10,331 nucleotides of DNA from Clostridia bacterium. GTDB taxonomy: Bacteria > Bacillota > Clostridia > Monoglobales > Monoglobaceae. The stretch is from NCBI GenBank assembly GCA_900769795.1, contig CAAGHZ010000098.1, positions 1 to 10,331 of the forward strand, in the 5' to 3' direction. The notes under the pieces are model-generated. The model saw only the letters and a list, made by a program, of their open reading frames with translations, did not search any database and was not told where the DNA came from. Position numbers and translations under genes: made by a program. Below are positions 1 to 5,647 of the stretch, piece by piece. Positions within the stretch are counted from its first letter, which is position 1, and each line of letters starts with the position of its first letter.

Positions 1-1271
1 CCAAGTGCACCAAGCACAAGGATTCTGTCGCAGTCTTCTGCCCCTTCCGTCTGTTCTATTCTGTCAGCTATTCTAATCATAACACCATAAGATTTTTCGT
101 ATGCAATCTGGGCTTTATGGTAGCTTACATTTGAAATTACAACCTGATTAAAAATCAACACAGCGGCGATCACGATAATAGCCCATCGTTTTACGCAAGT
201 ATGTTTTTCGCCTGCGTCCTCGCCCCTCTCATAAAGCACAAGGAAAAACAAATAAAAAACCGAGTATCCCATAAGCATAAGATTATGATAGTCAATTCCT
301 GAGTTTACAAAAGCAAGGGCCCCCGCTCCGACTACAAGCATGAAACCAAGTGTAGCAACGGCGAAAATCATAAGAGGTTTTTTATAAATCTGATTTATCA
401 CTATGTATTTTATGTAGTGCAAAAGCGTAAATACAAGAATAAACACATTAAGGGCAACATATACGTTTATACCTTCAGATATATCAAAGAAACATCTGAG
501 AAACGTCTCTTTAATCGAATAAAGAGAGCCCGGTATGTCTATGTTAGATAACGTCAAGGATGAGTTGATCCCCTGATATTCCGACAATCCTGCCGAGGAG
601 ATGCTGAGAATAACCTTGAGTATTATCCCATATAATGCTACGCCGGCAACCCCCGATATTAACGTATGCATAGCCTTTTTTAAAACATTTCTAAAAGGTG
701 TCTTATCATAAATAATCTCGTCAATCAACTTTAATATGACAAGCATTATTGTCACAGTTATGTACGCCTGATAAATCCCTGTGGCAAAAGCAATAATCAC
801 AGATGCTTCAATATATCTCGGTTTCTCCCTTGTCATAAGAAGAGCCGCAAGAGCAGATAGGAACAACGCAACACTATACCCGTCTGCCACGTAGTTATAC
901 ATCATAACAGATGTAACCGTAGGGAAAGATACAATAACAGCCCCAATTAAAGACGCAGTAACATTCTTTTTAACATTAAGTATCTTGCAGATGCACACGG
1001 CACTTAGGGCATGGAACACTATTGCTATAATCCCGTTTAAAAATGGTAAATCATAAAAGGAACTGAGCGAGCACACAACAGGCAAAAACCATCTTCCCAG
1101 GCCTATCATATTTTGCGAATCATATCTGAACACAAGAGAGTCCCAATTAGGGAGCCAACTCGTTATCTTATACAAGTGCGCAATTAACCCTATAATCACG
1201 GCCGTAACAAAACAAGTCTTCCATTGCGGCAAAATACGATTATTTAGTTCTTTAAATACTTTTTCAGGCAC
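1..1271 (-). CDS. GtrII-type membrane glucosyltransferase, partial (C-terminus beyond window edge)
   Basis: No stop is reached before base 1; about 423 codons are visible. The protein is rich in hydrophobic helices (for example residues about 19-36, 76-98 and 100-120). It begins with a cytoplasmic stretch followed by YRYDSQNMIGLGRWFLP-like sequence: an Asp-Ser pair near residues 51-52 and GRWFLP near 59-64. Further on is the segment YHKAQIAYEKSYG and then RIADRIEQ. I recognise this pattern as the GtrII / 'glucosyltransferase domain' family (Pfam Glucos_trans_II), whose members add a glucosyl group from a lipid-phosphate donor to surface polysaccharide outside the membrane. Start choice: GTG at 1271 sits directly after the stop of the upstream gene and has GGAG eight bases before it. 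An in-frame ATG at 1289 would overlap that gene by 16 bases but has no ribosome binding site. The family call is from remembered motifs; the sugar and acceptor are unknown. Confidence 0.8.
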   Translation of the reverse strand, partial: MPEKVFKELNNRILPQWKTCFVTAVIIGLIAHLYKITSWLPNWDSLVFRYDSQNMIGLGRWFLPVVCSLSSFYDLPFLNGIIAIVFHALSAVCICKILNVKKNVTASLIGAVIVSFPTVTSVMMYNYVADGYSVALFLSALAALLMTREKPRYIEASVIIAFATGIYQAYITVTIMLVILKLIDEIIYDKTPFRNVLKKAMHTLISGVAGVALYGIILKVILSISSAGLSEYQGINSSLTLSNIDIPGSLYSIKETFLRCFFDISEGINVYVALNVFILVFTLLHYIKYIVINQIYKKPLMIFAVATLGFMLVVGAGALAFVNSGIDYHNLMLMGYSVFYLFFLVLYERGEDAGEKHTCVKRWAIIVIAAVLIFNQVVISNVSYHKAQIAYEKSYGVMIRIADRIEQTEGAEDCDRILVLGAL

Positions 1272-1273
1272 CT

Positions 1274-2008
1274 CTACCACTCCAGCCATTTAAATCTGTG
1301 CAAAAATTTACCGTATAGTTTATCATATAACTTTACACCAATCAGTCGCTTTACAAACAAAGTACGCTTAGCGGTTGAAGATATCCACGTTGCACTAAAA
1401 TGATGTATTGAATATGTATTTTTAGTTATTCTTTTTTTCCCTGTATAATACTTTATAGGGCAGAGATAGTCCTCAGGAAGTATCTGCATACCCATAAAAT
1501 TTTGTATCTTGTTCTTCACATCAAAGCCAAGTTCAATCATAATTTTGGTATTTCTATCGGGACAAGGCATCATGTCATATTTACCATCAGATAAAACAAA
1601 GGATATATCATCATAGTCCGCCAACAAAGCCCCTATCAGTTTGCTTCCCTTTTCACAAGCAAATCCAAGCCCGGTTGAAACAAGCCCATTATCATCAAAC
1701 CCCATATATCCGCCATCTTTAATAAGTTCATCAAGAGGTCTGATAAGTTCGACGTCTGTATCTAAATAAATTCCACCCTCATCATATAATACTTTAAGCC
1801 TTACATAATCGCTGACAAAAGCCCACTTGCCCGCCTCATACGCTTCTTTAGCATATCTGTTTTGATATATATCAAAATTATCTTCATTATGGCAAACTAT
1901 TTCATAATCAGGGCAGAATTTCTTCCAGCTCTCTATGCACATTTCTGCAAGTTTGGGCAGTTTACCCCTGCCAAACCAACAATAATGAATCACTTTTGGA
2001 ATACTCAT
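1274..2008 (-). CDS. GT32-type glycosyltransferase (DXD sugar-binding region)
   Basis: Cytoplasmic glycosyltransferase of 244 residues, near the usual length of bacterial capsular GT32 enzymes. It opens with IPKVIHYCWFG (residues 3-13). It then shows SDYVRLKVLYDEGGIYLDTDVE (residues 66-87), the DXD motif being Asp83-Thr84-Asp85, which binds the metal and nucleotide-sugar diphosphate. Later come LPEDYLCP (177-184) and HHFSATW (202-208), both typical of the family. The role inferred is to add one sugar to a lipid-linked repeat unit of a surface polysaccharide; donor and linkage cannot be read from sequence. The ATG overlaps the stop of the upstream flippase gene by four bases (ATGA) and is preceded by a purine-rich GGGGGAAGAAGG, so the two are probably translationally coupled. 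Its own stop meets the start of the GtrII-type gene. Confidence 0.9.
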   Translation of the reverse strand: MSIPKVIHYCWFGRGKLPKLAEMCIESWKKFCPDYEIVCHNEDNFDIYQNRYAKEAYEAGKWAFVSDYVRLKVLYDEGGIYLDTDVELIRPLDELIKDGGYMGFDDNGLVSTGLGFACEKGSKLIGALLADYDDISFVLSDGKYDMMPCPDRNTKIMIELGFDVKNKIQNFMGMQILPEDYLCPIKYYTGKKRITKNTYSIHHFSATWISSTAKRTLFVKRLIGVKLYDKLYGKFLHRFKWLEW

Positions 2009-3507
2009 GCCTTCTTCCCCCTGTAAATCTCTAAAACGGTTTTAAACGCCTCTTTATTGACTATAAAGTTCACAAGAAGATATAGTCCGACAATCCACAA
2101 TGAATGTATGGCTCCGCATAGCAACAATCTTAAAAAAGATAGATTGCTGAACGTATCAACAAAGAATATCATCATAATGGCCACAAACACCGCACCATTA
2201 GATATCCAGATCTTATATGTACACATCTGCCCTCTGCCAAGCACGTTTTTATTCGAATAATATACTGTTACTATTGCACGATACATAAGCGCCGCAATTG
2301 TTCCCATAATGGCGCCGCAGATTCCAAAATACACAATGGCACCGACAGAAACAGTTACATTTATAACCATTTCCAATATTGCATGTATACGGGTTTTCTC
2401 GAAGTCACCCGAAAACTCGATTACACTGGTGGCAGGCAACTTTCCGCACGCAAGCAGATTCATTATTACAAAAAGCAGCACAAGAAGTGTATTTGTGTAC
2501 TCCGCATCGTTTATTCCACTTGTATATATCTGTATCAACGGCAAAAGAAAGACCGCCATCAACGTATATATAATACAATTTGCCATTACGTAAAACGTTT
2601 CATAGACATTAAACATTTTATCAAACTTTTCTCTGTCGGTATGAAACATCTGTCCCAGAGCAAAGGTAAACGACGAGACTACGCTTGTTATAAAATTTTG
2701 TATTTGAGAAAAGAAAATATTGTATATAGCATAGATACTCGCTGCCTTGAAATCACAAAGAGCAGAAATGAGTATTACATCCGTATTATTAAACACCATT
2801 CCCGAGAGTTGGTGAACAAGCACCGAATTTTTTTGAGAAATAGCCTCAAAATCCGGTTTTGCCTTTAAATCAAGCCATTTGTATCTGCGCTTGGCATAAA
2901 AATACAAAAAAGCAAGTTGAGCAAGTGACATTATACAATACACTAATTGAATAAGCACAAGGCTGTCCGACAAAAGTACAACAAGTATTTTGCCGACGTT
3001 TGCAGCAATCTGCAGAATCGTCTCTGCATTATTTATTACATACTTTCTGCCGTCAACCTCCATCAGAATTCTATATTTTGCCTGAACAAAATAACTGAAC
3101 AAAGCCGGCAGAGCAGTTAGTATGATTATCAAAAATACCACGTTGCTGTCTATTGAGGTCGGTATTACATAAGCGTATAAAACTGCAATAACAAGCACAA
3201 TAGCAAGGTATACTATGCCTGTTTTTATATAATATGAATTGGTGGCAGAGAGAACTTCGTTTGCGCTCTTGTAGTCCTTCTCTCCTATCCTTTTATAAAG
3301 CGCCTGCGTCGTAGCAAGACCCACTCCCGCCTCTAAAAGAAACATATACACAAAGATCTGTTTTATTGTCGAAAGTACGCCATTGACCTCTGAACCAAAG
3401 TTTTCAAGGTACAGCCTCGGCAAGAGAAAACTGAGAGATATAAGCACAGCCTGATATACAAAGGACGATATCAGATTTCGCTTTATCCTCAAATCTTTAT
3501 TAACCAT
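2005..3507 (-). CDS. Wzx-type polysaccharide flippase (MATE/MVF-like exporter)
   Basis: Integral membrane protein of 500 residues with many hydrophobic helices and short basic loops, the size and layout of polysaccharide exporters of the O-antigen flippase (RfbX/Wzx) group. These move undecaprenyl-diphosphate-linked repeat units across the cytoplasmic membrane. The N-terminus, MVNKDLRIKRNLISSFVYQA, shows the short basic cytoplasmic start followed at once by helix 1; then LLPRLYLENFGSEVNGVLS is the familiar loop after helix 1. Start choice: the open frame runs up to an ATG at 3522, but that ATG and the GGAGG after it serve as leader. The ATG at 3507 lies seven bases after a perfect GGAGG and begins where the family begins. 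It is second to last in the visible operon and overlaps the GT32 gene by four bases. The substrate is unknown. Confidence 0.9.
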   Translation of the reverse strand: MVNKDLRIKRNLISSFVYQAVLISLSFLLPRLYLENFGSEVNGVLSTIKQIFVYMFLLEAGVGLATTQALYKRIGEKDYKSANEVLSATNSYYIKTGIVYLAIVLVIAVLYAYVIPTSIDSNVVFLIIILTALPALFSYFVQAKYRILMEVDGRKYVINNAETILQIAANVGKILVVLLSDSLVLIQLVYCIMSLAQLAFLYFYAKRRYKWLDLKAKPDFEAISQKNSVLVHQLSGMVFNNTDVILISALCDFKAASIYAIYNIFFSQIQNFITSVVSSFTFALGQMFHTDREKFDKMFNVYETFYVMANCIIYTLMAVFLLPLIQIYTSGINDAEYTNTLLVLLFVIMNLLACGKLPATSVIEFSGDFEKTRIHAILEMVINVTVSVGAIVYFGICGAIMGTIAALMYRAIVTVYYSNKNVLGRGQMCTYKIWISNGAVFVAIMMIFFVDTFSNLSFLRLLLCGAIHSLWIVGLYLLVNFIVNKEAFKTVLEIYRGKKA

Positions 3508-3541
3508 TCTGCCACCTCCCATCCTTTGAGTCTATCTGATT

Positions 3542-4084
3542 CTAAACACAGTTACAGATATAATTCTCTGTGGCATTTTCTTTGTAGATTATTCTGCCGG
3601 GGTTTCCTATAACGATGCTGTGGTCAGGAACATCAAAGTTGACATAGGTAAGAGGCGCAATAAGCACATCACTGCCAATTTTAACGTTTCCCACTATAAC
3701 TGCATTCGTTCCTATCCAGCAATTATCACAGATGGTAGGGGCGCCCTTTCTGTCTCCTCGGTTTTCCATGCCGATTGTTACGCCTGTGGCAATATTTATA
3801 TTTCTGCCAAGTTTTGCATCGGGATGAATTATTACGCGTCCAAGATGCCCGATATACAAGCCCTCACCTATGCTTGTTCTGGCAGGAATTTGAATCTGAG
3901 TCCTGTTTGATAAGTGCATAAGTTTTAGCATATAAAAAAGTTTTAAGGGCAAAAATCTGCACTTGTTGGCTTTTCTGAATGCCGCAATGTATTTTATTTC
4001 AAGGGGCCTGAAAATTCTTTTCAAAAGAGGCTCTCCACTCTCTCCATAAAAACGATATAGGTCTTTTTTAAAAACACTGTTCAT
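3542..4084 (-). CDS. hexapeptide-repeat (left-handed beta-helix) acetyltransferase, serine acetyltransferase-like
   Basis: 180 residues. Residues about 1-60 are a helical, basic N-terminal part. From about 66 to 163 the sequence carries hexapeptide repeats of the left-handed parallel beta-helix type (IGEGLYIGH, IHPDAKLGRNINIATGVTIG, CWIGTNAVIVGNVKIGSDVLI), ending in GNPGRII at 160-166, the usual coenzyme A side of the fold. His80 in GHLGRVIIHPDAKLG lies where CysE-type enzymes have a catalytic histidine. The protein is shorter than CysE (about 220-270 residues) and sits among polysaccharide genes, so O-acetylation of a surface glycan or its sugar precursor is more likely than cysteine synthesis; that is inference. 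The start ATG is 6 bases after the stop of the GtrA-family gene with only a weak ribosome binding site, suggesting translational coupling. The C-terminus ends in an unusual NYICNCV tail. Confidence 0.85.
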   Translation of the reverse strand: MNSVFKKDLYRFYGESGEPLLKRIFRPLEIKYIAAFRKANKCRFLPLKLFYMLKLMHLSNRTQIQIPARTSIGEGLYIGHLGRVIIHPDAKLGRNINIATGVTIGMENRGDRKGAPTICDNCWIGTNAVIVGNVKIGSDVLIAPLTYVNFDVPDHSIVIGNPGRIIYKENATENYICNCV

Positions 4085-4090
4085 TGCTTT

Positions 4091-4477
4091 TCACACCCAT
4101 TCTTCCCTTGACTCAAGAAATATTTTCCTTGTTATGAAATTATATATCGGCACAATTACCATAGCAAAAATCTTTACTATCATGTAGTGAACAGATGTAA
4201 ATCTGACACCTATCCACAAAATCAGTTGGTTCAATCCCAATCCTCCAACACTAAGCAGAACAAATATAATGAACTCCTTAAGTTTGTTTTGTTTTTTGCC
4301 TTTGAAGACAAATGACATACTTAAAATATAATTGACCGTAACAGAGACGCAAAACGAAATTGCCGAAGCCACCAATACATCAACGTGCAGCAACTCCTTT
4401 AACAAAGCAAGTATACCCACATCTACAAAAGCAGCAATAACGCCTACAATTGCAAATTTAATTACTTGTAGCACCAA
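4091..4477 (-). CDS. GtrA-family membrane protein
   Basis: Four predicted transmembrane segments (residues about 5-28, 33-57, 67-91 and 97-117) in 128 residues, the usual GtrA size. Family features are FAIVGVIAAFVDVGIL in the first helix, NYILSMSFVF at 49-58 after the second and NFITRKIF at 113-120 at the end. GtrA proteins are thought to help bring undecaprenyl-phosphate-linked sugar across the membrane, supplying a GtrII-type transferase; a GtrII-type gene closes the visible operon. Start choice: the frame is open up to a GTG at 4582, but that would add 35 residues without family support. TTG at 4477 has a GGGGGG run seven bases upstream and starts the protein at its first helix. GTG at 4474 is the alternative. 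First gene of the glycan operon, behind the promoter at 4612-4640. Confidence 0.87.
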   Translation of the reverse strand: MVLQVIKFAIVGVIAAFVDVGILALLKELLHVDVLVASAISFCVSVTVNYILSMSFVFKGKKQNKLKEFIIFVLLSVGGLGLNQLILWIGVRFTSVHYMIVKIFAMVIVPIYNFITRKIFLESREEWV

Positions 4478-4605
4478 TTTACGACCCCCCGTTTGCTTTT
4501 TGTTTTTAGCTATTAACTTAAATGTTGTTATTGCAATAAAAACTGTACCCGGACAAGGGTTTGTGACACCACGTCGACACACCTATAGCATTTTATCATA
4601 CAATC
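4478..4605 (-). other. long 5' leader of the glycan operon
   Basis: About 128 bases between the inferred transcription start and the GtrA-family start codon. It contains small possible stems such as ACCC-TTGTCC-GGGT (around 4538-4555) followed by a T-run, and a GTCGAC palindrome near 4573-4578. I could not match it to a known riboswitch or antitermination element. The frame remains open through it, so an N-terminally extended protein from GTG 4582 cannot be excluded by frame alone. Confidence 0.4.
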
Positions 4606-4611
4606 TGTTTA

Positions 4612-4640
4612 ATTATATCATATATCTGCGCAAAAATCAA
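4612..4640 (-). promoter_or_regulatory. near-consensus sigma-A promoter of the glycan operon
   Basis: Minus-strand TTGATT (4640-4635), a 17-base spacer, and a perfect TATAAT (4617-4612). Transcription should begin near 4605, leaving a leader of about 128 bases before the TTG start at 4477. An AT-rich stretch upstream (about 4650-4690) could act as an UP element. No other promoter of this quality was seen in the window. Confidence 0.8.
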
Positions 4641-4815
4641 CATTTTAAGGCTTTTTTCAAAATTTTATATATATAAAATATTTTTTATGTTAAATCCCGA
4701 TTTTTAGATAAAAAATATCTAGATGCACGGACGCCCTATACAAGAGTCCTCACACCTAAGGGGCATATTTTACATCGCGGAGTATTCTCCCTCACGCCGA
4801 AAGCGTATTTCATTG
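4641..4815. other. intergenic stretch: AT-rich palindromes plus a GC-rich block of unknown nature
   Basis: The left part is very AT-rich and holds a perfect 18-bp palindrome ATTTTATATATATAAAAT (4662-4679) and the inverted repeat TAGATA-aaaaa-TATCTA (4705-4721). From about 4723 to 4815 the composition changes to GC-rich, with small stems GGAC...GTCC (4729-4749), GGAG-TATT-CTCC (4779-4790) and ACGC-CGAAA-GCGT (4794-4806), and two near copies of CCTCACACC / CCTCACGCC (4748-4756 and 4790-4798). It leads directly into the bidirectional terminator, so a short plus-strand RNA is possible, but no clear promoter was found. An open frame across it (4723-4905) has no protein family resemblance and runs through the terminator, so I do not call a gene. 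Confidence 0.45.
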
Positions 4816-4853
4816 AAAAAGCACCAATCTTTACGCAAGATTGGTGCTTTTTT
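4816..4853. terminator. strong bidirectional intrinsic terminator
   Basis: Perfect 11-bp stem GCACCAATCTT (4821-4831) / AAGATTGGTGC (4837-4847) with a five-base loop TACGC. It is followed by TTTTTT on the plus strand and preceded by AAAAA, which gives a T-run on the minus strand. It can stop transcripts in both directions, shielding the glycan operon promoter from read-through of ssrA and the hairpin array. Confidence 0.9.
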
Positions 4854-4865
4854 GTATGAACGATA

Positions 4866-5123
4866 TGATTTTACTGTGAGTGATATTCCATCTTCGATGG
4901 AGTGATATTTTTGATGAATCAAAAGTGATAATGAAACCTTTGGTTTCAGTGGTATTATATTTGCATTTAAACTGTGCGAAGCACAATACCACTCGGTGCA
5001 AGCCGAATATAACTGCGTAGCAATATAACTTGCGATAAGCAAATATAACTTGCGATAAGCAAATATAACTTGCGATAAGCAAATATAACTGAAAAAGAGA
5101 TGATTTTACCGACAGTAAAATCA
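4866..5123. repeat. modular array of mini-hairpins separated by a conserved 7-base linker, with 12-bp terminal inverted repeat
   Basis: Bounded by TGATTTTACTGT (4866-4877) and its exact inverse ACAGTAAAATCA (5112-5123). Left linkers read GTGATAT at 4880 and 4902, GTGATAA at 4925 and GTGGTAT at 4949. Right linkers read ATACCAC at 4986 and ATATAAC at 5007, 5023, 5043, 5063 and 5083. The pieces between them are almost all small perfect stems: TCCATC/GATGGA (4887-4901), TTTTGAT/ATCAAAA (4909-4924), TGAAACC/GGTTTCA (4932-4948), TGTGC/GCACA (4973-4985), TCGG/CCGA (4993-5006), TGC/GCA (5014-5022) and TTGC/GCAA three times (5030-5082). GTGGTATT (4949-4956) pairs perfectly with AATACCAC (4985-4992), so the whole can fold as one branched structure on either strand. 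It encodes no protein. It lies between two terminators. It resembles a non-autonomous palindromic repeat, but its type is not one I can name. Confidence 0.8.
5023..5090. repeat. 20-bp tandem repeat, three full copies and a partial fourth
   Basis: Exact copies of ATATAACTTGCGATAAGCAA start at 5023, 5043 and 5063, with eight bases of a fourth at 5083. Each unit is one linker (ATATAAC) plus one mini-hairpin (TTGC-GATAA-GCAA). The repeat forms the right end of the hairpin array and looks like a recent local expansion, since the copies are identical. Confidence 0.95.
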
Positions 5124-5127
5124 CCTC
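5092..5127 (-). terminator. intrinsic terminator of ssrA
   Basis: Read on the minus strand: GAGGTGATTTTAC (5127-5115), loop TGTCG, GTAAAATCATCTC (5109-5097), then TTTTT (5096-5092). The stem is 13 bp with one G-U pair. It begins 8 bases after the CCA end of tmRNA. Its upstream arm is also one half of the inverted repeat that bounds the hairpin array. Confidence 0.88.
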
Positions 5128-5134
5128 GTTATTA

Positions 5135-5483
5135 TGGTGGAGATGAGGGGAATTGAACCCCTGTCCGAAGAAGCGTCCCCACAGGGCGCTACGAGCGTAG
5201 TTTGTGATTTAGATTCCCGCTGTGCAGTGGCTCACAAACAAGCCTCTGCAAGCAGTAGCTTCATAGATGCATGGTTTGGTCAAAGCTTTCCAAACTCACG
5301 TTCACCGCTTGGATGATACCTTAGTCTGCGAGCGCGGTAATCGCAGTAAGGCAGCTGCGTAAATTAGGCAGCGTAAGCTAAATTATTGTTAGCGTTTAAT
5401 TTAAAAAGTTGGGTTTTTTACGCAGTACCCACTGCGGCTCGCTCCCTGAGTCTCCGCGACCCCGTCGAACCCTTTACATCCCC
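5135..5483 (-). ncRNA. ssrA: transfer-messenger RNA (tmRNA), tag ANNNLAYAA
   Basis: One-piece tmRNA of about 349 bases. The 5' end GGGGATG (5483-5477) pairs with CATCTCC (5145-5139, one G-U), followed by the discriminator A and an encoded CCA (5137-5135). The 5' part GGGTTCGACGGGG and the T-arm AGGGG-TTCAATT-CCCCT are the usual tRNA-like elements. The tag frame runs 5393-5364: GCT AAC AAT AAT TTA GCT TAC GCT GCC TAA, giving ANNNLAYAA after the alanine carried by tmRNA itself; the resume codon is preceded by TTAAAC. With SmpB it enters stalled ribosomes, swaps the message and tags the peptide for proteolysis. smpB lies 164 bases upstream on the same strand. I saw no good promoter directly before it, so processing from a smpB transcript is likely. 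Confidence 0.95.
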
Positions 5484-5515
5484 CTATATTTTCAAAAGGT
5501 GCACCCCATTGGCGT

Positions 5516-5640
5516 ATTGTGTAGAGGCCGTTCAAGAACGGCCCGCGGGCGATTCGTGAATCGCCCCTACAAATTCACAATATCCATATTGGGAAGGACC
5601 TATTTGCCTTTCCGTTGCGGGAGGAGCAAGCCCCTCCCTT
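5516..5640. repeat. cluster of palindromes between smpB and ssrA
   Basis: Four stems in 125 bases: GGCCGTTC-AA-GAACGGCC (5526-5543), GGGCGATTC-GT-GAATCGCCC (5547-5566), CAATAT-CC-ATATTG (5578-5591) and GGGAGG...CCTCCC (5619-5638). There is also a weaker GGAAGG/CCTTTCC (5592-5613). The first two are enclosed by an imperfect inverted repeat: ATTGTGTAGAGG (5516-5527) against CCCCTACA (5564-5571) plus CACAAT (5576-5581). The composition is far more GC-rich than the flanks. From general familiarity, 'GGGGCGATTC...' palindromes ending in CTACA are dispersed repeats in many clostridial genomes; I cannot verify that here. A transcript from smpB into ssrA would carry all these hairpins. Confidence 0.7.
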
Positions 5641-5647
5641 ACAATTA

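Noticed and set aside
2057..2868. Several plus-strand frames opposite the flippase gene
   Set aside because: They are shadows of a membrane protein gene; no start signals or family features.
4478..4582. 35-residue N-terminal extension of the GtrA-family protein from GTG 4582
   Set aside because: It begins within about 25 bases of the inferred transcription start, lacks a ribosome binding site and adds residues not known in the family, whereas TTG 4477 has one.
4723..4905. Plus-strand open frame of 60 codons
   Set aside because: It runs through a perfect terminator hairpin and into the repeat array, has no ribosome binding site I can see, and resembles no protein family.
5023..5090. CRISPR array
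   Set aside because: The 20-bp units are contiguous, without unique spacers of 30 bases or so, and no cas gene is nearby. In the wider array the repeat is only 7 bases and the variable parts are self-complementary.
4770..5124. Minus-strand open frames across the repeat array (90 and 97 codons)
   Set aside because: They consist of translated repeats and cross the bidirectional terminator; residues reflect the repeated linkers, not a protein.
5135..5483. Two-piece or permuted tmRNA
   Set aside because: The acceptor 5' and 3' halves are at the two ends in normal order with the tag frame between them, so it is an ordinary one-piece tmRNA.
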